64,000 nt of DNA from the NCBI GenBank assembly GCA_016720685.1, contig JADKKC010000014.1:37870-101869 (forward strand), written 5' to 3'. Of the stretch, positions 1-8,900 are shown piece after piece (the first letter of the stretch is position 1; each line of letters opens with the position of its first letter). Made by a program: the position numbers and the translations under genes. Below the pieces are notes generated by a model that saw nothing but the letters and a program-made list of their open reading frames with translations, did no database searches and was not told the origin of the DNA. The stretch is from Zoogloea sp. GTDB taxonomy: Bacteria > Pseudomonadota > Gammaproteobacteria > Burkholderiales > Rhodocyclaceae.

Positions 1-524
1 CGGATTTCGTTGGCGTCGAAGAGGGCGTAAACAAAGCGCTGGCCGGATACGTCGGCAAGGCCTACAACGCGGGAGAACTTGCCGGGGGCGTATTCGGCCG
101 GCACGTCGGCGAGCAGTTCGAGGGTGTCGGCGTCGAAGGCCTTGATGCCGCCGGGTTCGTAGTTCTGGGCGACGACGAGGCGGCCGTCCTGCGAGACGGA
201 GCCGCCGATGGAGTTGCCGGCCTGGATGACGCGCTTGTCGATGCGCCGGGTGAGCAGATCGACCTTGGTGAGGCCGCCGTCGCGCCCGAAAACGTAGGCG
301 TAGCGCGCATCGCGCGAGAAGGCCACGTGGGCGTGGGAGAGATCGCCAAGGCCGGCGACGGTGCCGAGGCTGACGTTGTGGCTGTGCTCGACGACCTGTA
401 CGCGGCCGGCGGCGCGCTCGATGACGACGCCCAGGTCGCCGGTGCCGCGCACGGCGTCGGGGGGCGTGCTGGCGCAGGCGGCAAGGCCGAGGGCGAGGGC
501 TGGAATCAGGGCAGCGAGGCGCAT
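1..524 (-). CDS. nirF: NirF, heme d1 biosynthesis protein (3' end beyond window)
   Basis: Periplasmic protein needed to make heme d1, the cofactor of cd1 nitrite reductase. The reading frame starts at ATG 524-522 and runs off the left edge, so only about 174 N-terminal residues are visible. The N-terminus is hydrophobic and ends in an A-A-C-A-S pattern that could be a lipoprotein signal. Beta-propeller-like segments follow, such as YAYVFGRDGGLTKVDL and QAGNSIGGSVSQDGRL, which resemble the d1 domain of NirS, as is typical of NirF. Only 2 bases separate it from the nirC stop, so translation is probably coupled. A NirN paralogue is the main alternative, but the neighbourhood and the short N-terminus without a CXXCH motif favour NirF. 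Confidence 0.85.
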   Translation of the reverse strand, partial: MRLAALIPALALGLAACASTPPDAVRGTGDLGVVIERAAGRVQVVEHSHNVSLGTVAGLGDLSHAHVAFSRDARYAYVFGRDGGLTKVDLLTRRIDKRVIQAGNSIGGSVSQDGRLVVAQNYEPGGIKAFDADTLELLADVPAEYAPGKFSRVVGLADVSGQRFVYALFDANEI

Positions 525-526
525 GG

Positions 527-877
527 TCAGTCGAGGGGCGGGAAGCCCTGTTTGAGCCGGGCGACGATCCAGCCGGCTTCGGATTCGTTCAGGAAGCGCT
601 CCCAGCCGGGCATGGCGGTGCCGGGGCGGCCGTGGATGATGGTGGCGACGAGGGCGTCGTCGGGCCATTCGGCGAGCCGCTCGGGGGTGAGGGCCGGGCC
701 CAGGCCGCCGGTGAGGCGCATGCCGTGGCAGGAGCCGCAATCCTGGCGAACCAGGTGAACCAGCGCCTGTTGGCGGGCGGAGTCGGGCTGGGGCGGTTCG
801 GCGGACTGGGCCGCGTTCACCGCGAGGGCGGTGAGGCCGAGCAGCACGGCCACATGGAGCAACAGCGGACGATCCAT
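527..877 (-). CDS. nirC: NirC, periplasmic c-type cytochrome c55x
   Basis: Small monohaem cytochrome of the nitrite reductase cluster, implicated in electron transfer to, or maturation of, cd1 nitrite reductase. The start is ATG 877, preceded by AAGGAG at a good distance. A longer upstream reading frame exists but has no such site. The 116-residue product has a signal peptide (residues 1 to about 26), the haem motif C47-G-S-C50-H51, and a C-terminal region with GTAMPGW supplying a methionine that could be the sixth ligand (M89). The gene lies just upstream of nirF with a 2-base gap. The size and order nirS-nirM-nirC-nirF match known denitrification clusters. Confidence 0.88.
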   Translation of the reverse strand: MDRPLLLHVAVLLGLTALAVNAAQSAEPPQPDSARQQALVHLVRQDCGSCHGMRLTGGLGPALTPERLAEWPDDALVATIIHGRPGTAMPGWERFLNESEAGWIVARLKQGFPPLD

Positions 878-1269
878 CACGAACTCCTTCGGGCAACGCC
901 GACACAGTAGGTCCGCCTGCCGGTGCGGGCATTGATGGGTGTCAAGAATGCCGGGCGCTTGCCTGGGGGTTGGGCCGTCGACGCAGAGTCGACGTGCTCG
1001 ACGGACTGTCGCCGCACAGCGGAACCCAGCCGTCGGCGCGCCTTCTTGTTGAGACGCGAAGGGCGAGCGGATCGCGTGCTGCGCTTCAGGCGTTTCGCGG
1101 ATCGAGGTGTCGCCCTGGTTGCCAGCGAGCCATTTTCCGCGGCGGGCGCCGCGTCGGTTCGCTGTTCCGGGGCGGCTGTTTCGGCGTTTTGGCGGCGAGA
1201 GGTTCGGCCGGCTAAAAGGCGGAACCCGCCAGGGCTCCGCCGCAGAGGCGCATCGAGAATGGCCTGTTT
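878..1269. other. 392-base spacer between nirM and nirC
   Basis: No convincing gene was found on either strand. Frames are open in several phases only because of high GC. It contains the hairpin at 1212-1240. A spacer this long inside a nir cluster suggests that nirC-nirF may have their own promoter, but I see no clear FNR-type palindrome here. Confidence 0.5.
1212..1240 (-). terminator. Terminator-like hairpin after nirM
   Basis: On the minus strand, just beyond the nirM stop, a GC-rich stem is formed by GCGGAGCCC and GGGTTCCGC around a 4-base loop, with one G-T pair. It is followed by CTTTTAG. This could end or attenuate transcription from nirSM before nirCF. The T run is short, so the call is tentative. 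Confidence 0.4.
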
Positions 1270-1587
1270 TCAGCCCTTCAGGATCCAGCTCACGACATCT
1301 TTCAGGTCGCCGTCGCTGATCTTGTCGGCGGGGTTGGGTGACATCGGGATCGGGCCCCACACGCCGGAGCCGCCTTTCCTGACCTTTTCGCTGAGCTTGG
1401 CCACGGCGTCGCCCTGGCCCTTGTACTTGGCGGCGATGTCCTTGAAGGCCGGGCCGACGAGCTTCTTGTCCATCGAGTGACAGGCCATGCAGCCGGCTTT
1501 CTGGGCGGCGGCGGCCGGGTCGGCGGCGAGGGCGCTGCCGCTGGCGGCGGTGGCGAGCAGGGCGGCGAGAATCATCGAATATTGCAT
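1270..1587 (-). CDS. nirM: NirM, cytochrome c551/c8-type electron donor
   Basis: Soluble periplasmic class I cytochrome c, the usual electron donor to NirS. The 105-residue precursor has a signal peptide cleaved after A-L-A-A (about residue 22), the haem attachment motif C33-M-A-C36-H37, and the c551 hallmark P-I-P-M-S-P that carries the axial methionine M82. It ends in the typical amphipathic helix KDVVSWILKG. GGAGAG lies 5 to 10 bases upstream of ATG 1587. It lies 67 bases downstream of nirS, so the two are probably co-transcribed. Confidence 0.92.
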   Translation of the reverse strand: MQYSMILAALLATAASGSALAADPAAAAQKAGCMACHSMDKKLVGPAFKDIAAKYKGQGDAVAKLSEKVRKGGSGVWGPIPMSPNPADKISDGDLKDVVSWILKG

Positions 1588-1654
1588 TGCACTCTCCTTG
1601 TTCAGCAGAAAACTGCCGGCAGGCGCGGGGCCTGACGGCAGCGGTCAGCGACGA

Positions 1655-3376
1655 TCAGTAGATGTCGTGCTGGGTGTTGTAGAGGTTGAAGTGACCGGTC
1701 GGCGTGATGATGCGCGGATCCTTGATGACAGCCTTCAGTTGCAGGGTCTTGTCATCCACCACCACGATGGCGGATTCCTTGTTCTTGGCGCTCCACACCG
1801 AGAACCACACTTCGTCGCCCGCCTTGTTGTACTCGGGCTGCACCACGCGCTTGGCGCCGTCGTCCTTCAGGCCGGCCCATTCGGCGATGGGCAGGGTCTT
1901 GTAGCCGGCCGCCAGGTTGTTGATGTCGAAAACAGCAACCGACTGGGACAGCTTCGGATCCGGGTTGAGCGGGGTGTCGGAGTACAGGTGCTTGGACTTC
2001 GGGTGGCTCTTGATGAACAGCGCGCCGCCGCCCGGGCCCTTGATGGATTCGACCATCTTCCAGGCGTACTGCTTGTGCTTGACGGGGTCGGTGCCGATCA
2101 GGGCGATGGTGTCGTCGCCCAGGTGGCCGGTGGACCACACGGGGCCGTACTTCGGGTGGATGAAGTTGGCGCCGCGACCCGGGTGGGGGATCTTGCCCAC
2201 GTCGATCAGGCCGGCCAGTTTGCCTTCCTTCATGTCGATGGCGCCGATCTTGTTGGATTGGTTGGCCGCGATCATGAAGTAGCGCTTGGAGCTGTCGAGG
2301 CCGCCGTCGTGGAGGAACTTGGCAACCGGGATTTCCTTGACCGAGATGGCGTTGATGTCGGTGTAGTTGACCATCAGCGTCTTGCCGGTCTCCTTCACGT
2401 TGACCACGAACTCGGGCTTGAAGTGGCTGGCCACGATGGAGGCGACGCGGGGCTCGGGGTGGAACTCCTGGTCGCCCACGGTCATGCCGCGGGTGGCCAT
2501 GATCTTCAGCGGCTCGAGGGTGTCGCCGTTCATGATCACGTACTGGGGCGGCCAGTAGGAGCCGGCGATGGCCAGCTTGTCTTCGTAGCCCTTGAACTTG
2601 GAGGTTTCGACCGAACGGGCTTCGAGACCGGTGCGGATCTCGGCGACGTTGTCCGGCTTTTCCATCCACAAGTCGATCATGTTGATCTTGGCGTCGCGGC
2701 CGATCACGAACAGGTAGCGGCCGGACGCGGAGATGCGGGAAATGTGAACCGCGTAGCCGGTCTTGACGATGTTGATGATCTTCTTGGTGTCGCCGTCGAT
2801 GAGTGCAACTTCACCCGTGTCGCGCAGGGTGGTCGAGAAGATGTTCTCGATGTTGTAGTTGTTCATCTTCTTCTTCGGACGCTGGTCCGGCGGAATGATG
2901 ACCTTCCAGGTGGCCTTCATTTCCTTCAGCCCGTACTCCGGCGGCTGCGGCGGGGTTTGCTGAACGTAGCGGGCCATCAGGTCCACTTCATCGTCGGACA
3001 GTTCGCCTGAGGTGCCCCAGTTGGGCATGCCGGCCGGGGAGCCGTACTTGATGAAGACTTTCAGGTAGTCGGTGCCGGCGGCAAGGGTCTTGTCGGTGGT
3101 CAGCGGCTTGCCGGTGGCACCCTTGCGCAGCACGCCGTGACAGCCGGCGCAGCGTTCAAAGTAGATCTGGCGGGCTTTGTCGAATTCCGCCTTGTTCATC
3201 GGCGGGGCCTTCGGATTGATGTCCTGGTACATCTCCACGTTGGCCAGGGGCGAGCCGGCGGACTGGTACTTGGCCTCGGGTGCGTTGGTCGTGGTCTTTG
3301 CTTCGTCAGCAAAGGCTTGCGCCATGGCCAGCGGTAGCAAGGCCGCGGCAATTGCTCCTGTTTTCCACATTTTCAT
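1655..3376 (-). CDS. nirS: NirS, cytochrome cd1 nitrite reductase
   Basis: Periplasmic homodimeric enzyme that reduces nitrite to nitric oxide in denitrification. The 573-residue precursor is of normal length. It has a signal peptide ending at A-F-A (residue 23), a haem c domain with C76-A-G-C79-H80 and a downstream MPNW that supplies a methionine. The eight-bladed d1 propeller starts at about residue 180. Propeller landmarks include TGYAVHISRISASGRYLF (H211) and HPGRGANFIHPKYGPVWSTG, which hold the histidines expected near heme d1. GGGAGA precedes ATG 3376. The likely control site is the palindrome at 3460-3473, about 85 bases upstream of the start codon, consistent with anaerobic/NO-responsive Crp-Fnr control. 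No lesions seen. Confidence 0.97.
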   Translation of the reverse strand: MKMWKTGAIAAALLPLAMAQAFADEAKTTTNAPEAKYQSAGSPLANVEMYQDINPKAPPMNKAEFDKARQIYFERCAGCHGVLRKGATGKPLTTDKTLAAGTDYLKVFIKYGSPAGMPNWGTSGELSDDEVDLMARYVQQTPPQPPEYGLKEMKATWKVIIPPDQRPKKKMNNYNIENIFSTTLRDTGEVALIDGDTKKIINIVKTGYAVHISRISASGRYLFVIGRDAKINMIDLWMEKPDNVAEIRTGLEARSVETSKFKGYEDKLAIAGSYWPPQYVIMNGDTLEPLKIMATRGMTVGDQEFHPEPRVASIVASHFKPEFVVNVKETGKTLMVNYTDINAISVKEIPVAKFLHDGGLDSSKRYFMIAANQSNKIGAIDMKEGKLAGLIDVGKIPHPGRGANFIHPKYGPVWSTGHLGDDTIALIGTDPVKHKQYAWKMVESIKGPGGGALFIKSHPKSKHLYSDTPLNPDPKLSQSVAVFDINNLAAGYKTLPIAEWAGLKDDGAKRVVQPEYNKAGDEVWFSVWSAKNKESAIVVVDDKTLQLKAVIKDPRIITPTGHFNLYNTQHDIY

Positions 3377-3459
3377 CGTTGCATCTCCCTTGAAATGAAC
3401 CTAGCGAGCGATCTGCTCCGCTTACGGCGAAGAGTGCGCCCGGCAGCCATTCCCCTTCC

Positions 3460-3473
3460 TTGACAGGGGTCAA
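3460..3473. promoter_or_regulatory. FNR/DNR-type binding site between nirS and nirE
   Basis: TTGACAGGGGTCAA is a perfect TTGAC-N4-GTCAA dyad, close to the TTGAT-N4-ATCAA consensus of FNR/DNR regulators. It lies in the divergent nirS/nirE intergenic region. If it sat at -41.5, the start points would fall near 3508 (plus) and 3425 (minus), both upstream of the assigned start codons. A TTAGAT at 3496-3501 fits as a weak -10 for the plus direction. The assignment rests on the motif and the context. Confidence 0.8.
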
Positions 3474-3531
3474 GTTCGAAAACGCGATGCGACTGTTAGA
3501 TTTCGCCCGTCATGATTCCGGACATCCCGCC

Positions 3532-4428
3532 ATGCCGCCGCCCGTCACTGTCGCTCTTGAAATGCCTGCCGCCGGCGCCCTGCGCGCCTTCCTGGACCAG
3601 TTGATCGGTGCTCACCGGGGCAGCGTGCCCGAGCTGGCCCGCCCGGCTGTGTCGGGCGCCGCTGCCAGCGGCCGGGTCGCCCTCGTGGGGGCCGGCCCCG
3701 GCGACCCGGAGCTGCTGACGCTGCGCGCCGCGCGCCTGCTGTCCCGGGCCGACGTGCTGGTGCTCGACCACCTGGTCAGTGAAGGGGTGCTCGCGCTGGT
3801 CAACCCGGCCGCCGAGCGCATCTATGTGGGCAAGGAATCCGGCCATCACACGGTGCCCCAGGAGGAGATCAACCGGCTGCTGGTGCGCCTTGCCCGCGAG
3901 GGCCGACAGGTGGTGCGCCTCAAGGGGGGCGACCCCTTCATCTTCGGCCGCGGCGGCGAGGAGCTCGAAGAACTGCTGGCGGCCGGCATTCCGTTTGAAG
4001 TGGTGCCCGGCATCACCGCGGCTTGCGGGGCCGGTGCCTATGCCGGCATTCCGCTCACCCACCGGGATTACGCCCAGTCGGTGGTGTTCGCCACCGGCCA
4101 CCGCCGCGCCGGCGAATCCGCCCTCGACTGGACGGCCCTCGCCCGGCCGCGCCAGACCGCGGTGATCTACATGGGCGTAGGCATGCTGCAATCCCACTGC
4201 GAGGCCATGATCCGCCACGGCCGCGGCGCAGACACCCCGGCGGCGCTCGTCGAGAATGGCACGCTGCCAAGCCAGCGGGTGGTGACCGGCACCCTCGAAA
4301 CCCTGCCCGAAATCGCGGCGGCGGCCGGCATCCATCCGCCCGCCCTGCTGATCATCGGCGAAGTGGTGAGCCTGGCCGCCAGGCTGGCGTGGTTTCCAGG
4401 AGCGAGTGCCGAGGCGGTCTCCGTCTGA
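3532..4428 (+). CDS. nirE: NirE, uroporphyrinogen-III C-methyltransferase for heme d1
   Basis: SAM-dependent methylation of uroporphyrinogen III at C2 and C7 to precorrin-2, the first committed step to heme d1 (and siroheme). With this start the product is 298 residues. A short leader of about 45 residues precedes the SUMT core, which begins VALVGAGPGDPELLTL at about residue 49. Other family motifs visible are VVRLKGGDPFIFGRGGEE and VPGITAACGAGAYAGIPLTHRD. ATG 3532 was chosen because an upstream in-frame TTG at 3460 lies inside the FNR-type palindrome; ATG 3487 is an alternative. The gene diverges from nirS, so it is more likely the denitrification NirE than a housekeeping CobA/CysG. Confidence 0.88.
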   Translation: MPPPVTVALEMPAAGALRAFLDQLIGAHRGSVPELARPAVSGAAASGRVALVGAGPGDPELLTLRAARLLSRADVLVLDHLVSEGVLALVNPAAERIYVGKESGHHTVPQEEINRLLVRLAREGRQVVRLKGGDPFIFGRGGEELEELLAAGIPFEVVPGITAACGAGAYAGIPLTHRDYAQSVVFATGHRRAGESALDWTALARPRQTAVIYMGVGMLQSHCEAMIRHGRGADTPAALVENGTLPSQRVVTGTLETLPEIAAAAGIHPPALLIIGEVVSLAARLAWFPGASAEAVSV

Positions 4429-4494
4429 GCATTGCCCTGCCGACACGCGGCCGCCATCCTTGCCAACTCGTTCCCGGACGGACGGCTCAAAACG

Positions 4495-4857
4495 ATGAAG
4501 CGGACTGAAAGCCCCGCGCGGATCATCGAGAACTTTATCGATGGTCACAAGATCGATTACGTTAAGGGGCGGGTTGCCTTTGACATGGAGTGGAACTCGA
4601 AGGATCAGACCTTCGATCGCGATCTCTATGCCCTGCGGACTCGGTGCCCGTGCCGGGGGGGCGGGGTTGTGTTTCGGATTCCACAGTTGAACCGGGCCGG
4701 CGAAGAAGTCGGAAAAACGGTTAAAACGAAATATGGTGCGAGCACCACATGGATGGGCAAGCTTCTTTATCGGCTTAACGCCGGTCGGCATGGTGGTTGT
4801 CCGGTGCTTGTATTTGGCATAACGCCAAAGCTGATTACTGATTGGATTGAACAATGA
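4495..4857 (+). pseudogene. BglII/BstYI-like type II restriction endonuclease, probably degenerate
   Basis: The reading frame holds the family signature FDMEWNSKDQTFDRDLYA (acidic residues and lysine of a PD-(D/E)XK-like centre) and a well-kept tail, YGASTTWMGKLLYRLNAG followed by GGCPVLVFGITPK. The product is about 120 residues, while family members are usually around 200. Between the two conserved blocks the expected core strands are replaced by a short, cysteine- and glycine-rich stretch (about 4630-4680), which suggests an internal deletion. The N-terminal part is also short. It overlaps the methyltransferase start by 4 bases (ATGA), as in a working restriction-modification operon. I infer loss of nuclease activity. 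Confidence 0.6.
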
Positions 4858-5540
4858 AGACCAACAACCCGGATGCGGGACAAGCGGCAAATGATTTGCT
4901 GGCCAGGCACGGGGACACGCGGTTTTCCACGATCCTTGCCGATCCTCCGTGGCAGTTTCAGAATCGCACCGGAAAAATGGCGCCCGAGCACAAACGTTTG
5001 TCGCGCTACGGCACGATGGGTCTGGAGGACATCATGGCGCTGCCGGTCGAGCAGATGGCCGCCGATCCGGCGCATCTTTACCTCTGGGTGCCCAACGCGT
5101 TGTTGCCGGACGGCTTGAAGGTAATGGCTGCCTGGGGTTTCGAATACAAGAGCAATATTGTCTGGCACAAGATTCGCAAGGACGGCGGGCCTGATGGTCG
5201 AGGCGTGGGTTTCTATTTTCGCAACGTAACCGAACTTGTATTGTTCGGAATTCGCGGCAAGAACGCCCGGACGCTGGCGCCCGGCCGGCGTCAGGTGAAC
5301 TTCCTTGCCACGCAGAAGCGCGAGCACTCCCGGAAGCCCGACGAGTTCTACGATATCGTCGAGTCCTGCAGTGCCGGGCCGTATCTGGAGCTTTTCGCTC
5401 GTGGACCGCGCCAAGGGTGGTCCGTGTGGGGAAATCAGGCCGACGATTATTATCCGACCTGGCCAACCTATTCCAACCATTCCCAGTCAGAGCAAAGCGA
5501 CAGGATGCCCACTGACCTGTTCGCGATTCCTGCCAAGTAA
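4854..5540 (+). CDS. MT-A70 family adenine DNA methyltransferase
   Basis: Predicted N6-adenine methyltransferase of the MT-A70 (Ime4/M.MunI-like) group, the partner of the preceding restriction gene. The 228-residue product has the catalytic DPPW at residues 30-33 and the downstream LYLWVPNALLPDGLKVMAAWGF block. It also has the SAM-binding N-V-T-E-L-V-L-F-G-I-R-G strand and a conserved REHSRKPDEFYDIVE followed by LELFARGPRQGWSVWGNQ. All expected motifs are present and the length is normal, so it may still methylate the host genome as an orphan or protective enzyme. Confidence 0.88.
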   Translation: MKTNNPDAGQAANDLLARHGDTRFSTILADPPWQFQNRTGKMAPEHKRLSRYGTMGLEDIMALPVEQMAADPAHLYLWVPNALLPDGLKVMAAWGFEYKSNIVWHKIRKDGGPDGRGVGFYFRNVTELVLFGIRGKNARTLAPGRRQVNFLATQKREHSRKPDEFYDIVESCSAGPYLELFARGPRQGWSVWGNQADDYYPTWPTYSNHSQSEQSDRMPTDLFAIPAK

Positions 5541-5944
5541 AAAGCGCCGGGATCTCTTGCGCCAGCGTTTTTGCGGCGTGCTGCTGGCGCTATTGACCCG
5601 GCCCTTTGATTCCCTTGCCACCGTTCGGGCTGGACGTGTGCTTGCGATATTCAATGGTGGCGGTGTCAATAGGTAGCCCCGTGGCGGGACGTACACCGCC
5701 AGAGCGGGCCCGAAAGTGGTGCTTGAGATCGCTTGCGCACCGAAATGGTGCGGCCGTGACTCCTTGACTTGGTGCATGAGTGATGCCTGGCGACCGTGCC
5801 GGGCACTGAAACGCCGTTCTTGCGGTGTGCCAAGGCCCTGGATTGACATTCGAACATGCCATGCATTGAGTGGGCTGAATGGCATAAATGTTGCTATAGT
5901 TTTCGGTAAGCCTGAAACCCGCAGCCCCCAGAACGGAGTCTCCC
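5541..5944. other. 404-base intergenic region before the transglutaminase operon
   Basis: No gene seen. The last 80 bases are more AT-rich, with TTGAGT near 5867 and CTATAG near 5893. These resemble promoter elements, but the spacing is longer than optimal, so I do not call a promoter. An ACGGAG ribosome-binding sequence precedes the GTG at 5945. Confidence 0.4.
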
Positions 5945-8900
5945 GTGACAATCCATGTCGCCCTCAATCACCTGACCGCTTATACCTACGACCGCCCGGT
6001 AGCCCTGGGCCCGCAGGTGGTGCGCCTGCGCCCGGCGCCTCACAGCCGTACGCGCATTCTGTCCTACTCGCTGCGCGTGCTGCCCGAACCGCACTTCATC
6101 AACTGGCAGCAGGACCCGCAGGGCAACTACCTCGCCCGGCTGGTCTTCCCGGATGAAGTCACCGCCTTCAGCGTCGAAGTGGATCTGGTTGCCGAAATGT
6201 CGGTCATCAACCCCTTCGATTTCTTTCTCGAGCCCGAGGCCGAGAACTTTCCCTTCGAGTACGCCGGCGCCCTCCGCCACGAGCTTGCGCCCTTCCTGCT
6301 GAAAGACGAGGCCACGCCGCTGCTCAAGGCCTATCTTGCGACCATCTCCCGCGAGAAGCTGCGCAACGTCGACTTTCTGGTCAAGCTCAATGCCGATCTG
6401 CAAAAGCACATCGGCTACGTGATCCGCATGGAGCCGGGCGTGCAGACGCCGGAAGAAACCCTCACCAAGCGCACCGGTTCGTGCCGCGATTCGGCCTGGC
6501 TGCTGGTTCAGCTGCTGCGTCACCTGGGTCTGGCGGCGCGCTTCGTGTCGGGCTACCTCATCCAGCTCAAGGCCGACGTGAAGGCGCTCGACGGCCCGTC
6601 CGGCACCGAAGTGGACTTCACCGACCTGCACGCCTGGACCGAGGTTTACCTGCCCGGCGCCGGCTGGGTCGGCCTTGATCCCATCTCCGGGCTGTTCGCC
6701 GGCGAAGGCCACATTCCGCTGGCCTGCACGCCCGAACCCTCGTCCGCCGCCCCGATCTCCGGCCTGGTCGGCGAATGCGAGTGCGAGTTCGAGCACCACA
6801 TGAAAGTCACCCGCGTGAAGGAAACGCCGCGGGTCACCAAGCCCTACACCGAGGAACAATGGGCCGAAATCGAAGCCCTGGGCCACCGCATCGACGTGGA
6901 TCTCGAAGCCCACGACATGCGCCTCACGATGGGCGGCGAGCCCACCTTCGTGTCGGTCGACGACCCCGACGGCGCCGAATGGAACACCGAGGCCATGGGC
7001 CCCAACAAGCGCATCCGCGCCGAGGATCTGTACCACCGCCTGCGCGACAAGTACGCCCCGCAAGGCCTCGCCCATTTCGGGCAGGGCAAGTGGTATCCCG
7101 GCGAGCAACTGCCGCGCTGGTCGCTCACCTGCTTCTGGCGCAAGGATGGCGAGCCGGTGTGGATGAATCGCGCCCTCATCGGCGACGCCTCCACCCCCGG
7201 CCCGGTCAAGGTCGACAAGGCCCACACCTTCCTCGCCGGCGTGGCCTCGCGGCTCGGCGTGGACCAGCGCCGCGTGTTCCCGGCCTATGAAGACGCCTTC
7301 TATTACCTGTGGCGCGAGCGTCGCCTGCCGGGCAACGTGGATCCCTTCGATGCCCGCCTCGACGATCCGCTCGAGCGCGACCGCATCCGCCGCGTCTATG
7401 AATACGGCCTGCCCAATCCGGTCGGCTACGTGCTGCCGGTTTCCATCAGCCCCTACACCGGCACCTGGCAGACCGGGCCGTGGTTCCTGCGCGACGAGCG
7501 TTGCTACCTGATCCCCGGCGATTCGCCGCTGGGCTACCGCCTGCCGCTGGATTCCCAGCCGTGGGTCGAGAAGGGCAGCTACCCGTACGTGAATCCGCCG
7601 GACAACCACCAGTCCTTCCCGCCGCTGCCCGAGTACAAGGCTATCCGGCGCCAGCTGCCAGGCGGCCAGACGGCCGTGCTCAACGCCCTCCGCGATGACG
7701 AACCCGGCTTCGGCTCGTCGGCTGCCGCCCGCGCCGCCGCGGCCCTCAAGGCGGCCAAGGCCGCCGAAAAGCTCAGCCCCACCGACAAGACGCCGGACAA
7801 GTTCGAATCGGCCGACTGGATCGTGCGCACCGCCATGTGCGTCGAGCCGCGCAACGGCACCCTGCACGTCTTCATGCCGCCGCTGTCCAGCCTCGAGAAA
7901 TACCTCGAACTGGTCACCGCCATCGAAGCCACGGCCGAAGATCTCGGCACGCCGGTGGTGCTGGAAGGCTACGAGCCGCCGTCAGACCCGCGCCTGACCA
8001 ACTTCCGCATCACCCCCGACCCCGGCGTGATCGAGGTGAACATCCACCCGGCCAGCAATTGGGAAGAACTCGTCGAGCGCACCACCCACCTCTACGACGC
8101 GGCCCATTTCTCGCGCCTCACCTCCGAGAAGTTCATGGTCGACGGCCGCCACACCGGCACCGGCGGCGGCAACCACTTCGTGCTCGGCGGCGCCACGCCC
8201 TCCGATTCACCCTTCCTGCGCCGGCCCGATCTGCTGCGCAGCCTGATTTCGTACTGGCACAACCACCCCAGCCTTTCCTACCTGTTCTCGGGCATGTTCA
8301 TCGGCCCGACCAGCCAGGCCCCGCGCATCGACGAAGCGCGCAACGATTCGGTGTACGAAATCGAAACCGCCTTCAGGCAGTTTCCCAAGCTCGGCGAGGA
8401 CGTGCCGCCCTGGCTCATCGACCGCCTGCTGCGCAACCTGCTCATCGACGTGACCGGCAACACCCACCGCGCCGAGTTCTGCATCGACAAGCTCTACTCG
8501 CCCGACGGCCCCACCGGCCGCCTCGGCCTGCTCGAACTGCGCGCCTTCGAAATGCCGCCCCATGCGCGCATGTCGCTGGCCCAGCAGCTTCTGCTGCGCG
8601 GCCTGATGTCGATCTTCTGGGAAAACGCCTACCAGCCCGAACGCCTGGTGCGCTGGGGCACGGAGCTGCACGACCGCTTCCTGCTGCCGCATTTCGTGCA
8701 GCAGGATTTCGCCGACGTGATGGAGGACATGCAGTCCCAGGGCCTGCCCTTCGATGCCGAATGGTTTGCGCCGCACATGGAGTTCCGCTTCCCCAAGATC
8801 GGCGACTTTGCGGTGCGCGGCATTCAGGTTGAGCTGCGCAGCGCCCTCGAGCCCTGGCACGTGATGGGCGAGGAGGGCGCCATCGGCGGCACCGTGCGCT

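Noticed and set aside
1487..3010. A 507-codon plus-strand frame
   Set aside because: Antisense to nirS, which is certain. The translation is valine/aspartate-rich shadow sequence.
3460..3486. TTG at 3460 as start of nirE
   Set aside because: The codon is part of the FNR-type palindrome and leaves no space for a promoter or ribosome site.
5860..5900. A sigma-70 promoter upstream of the DUF2126 gene
   Set aside because: TTGAGT and CTATAG are both present but about 22 bases apart, too far for a standard promoter.
5894..7867. A 657-codon open frame on the minus strand
   Set aside because: It lies antisense to the DUF2126 gene, has low-complexity translation without family motifs, and is explained by GC-rich codon use on the other strand.
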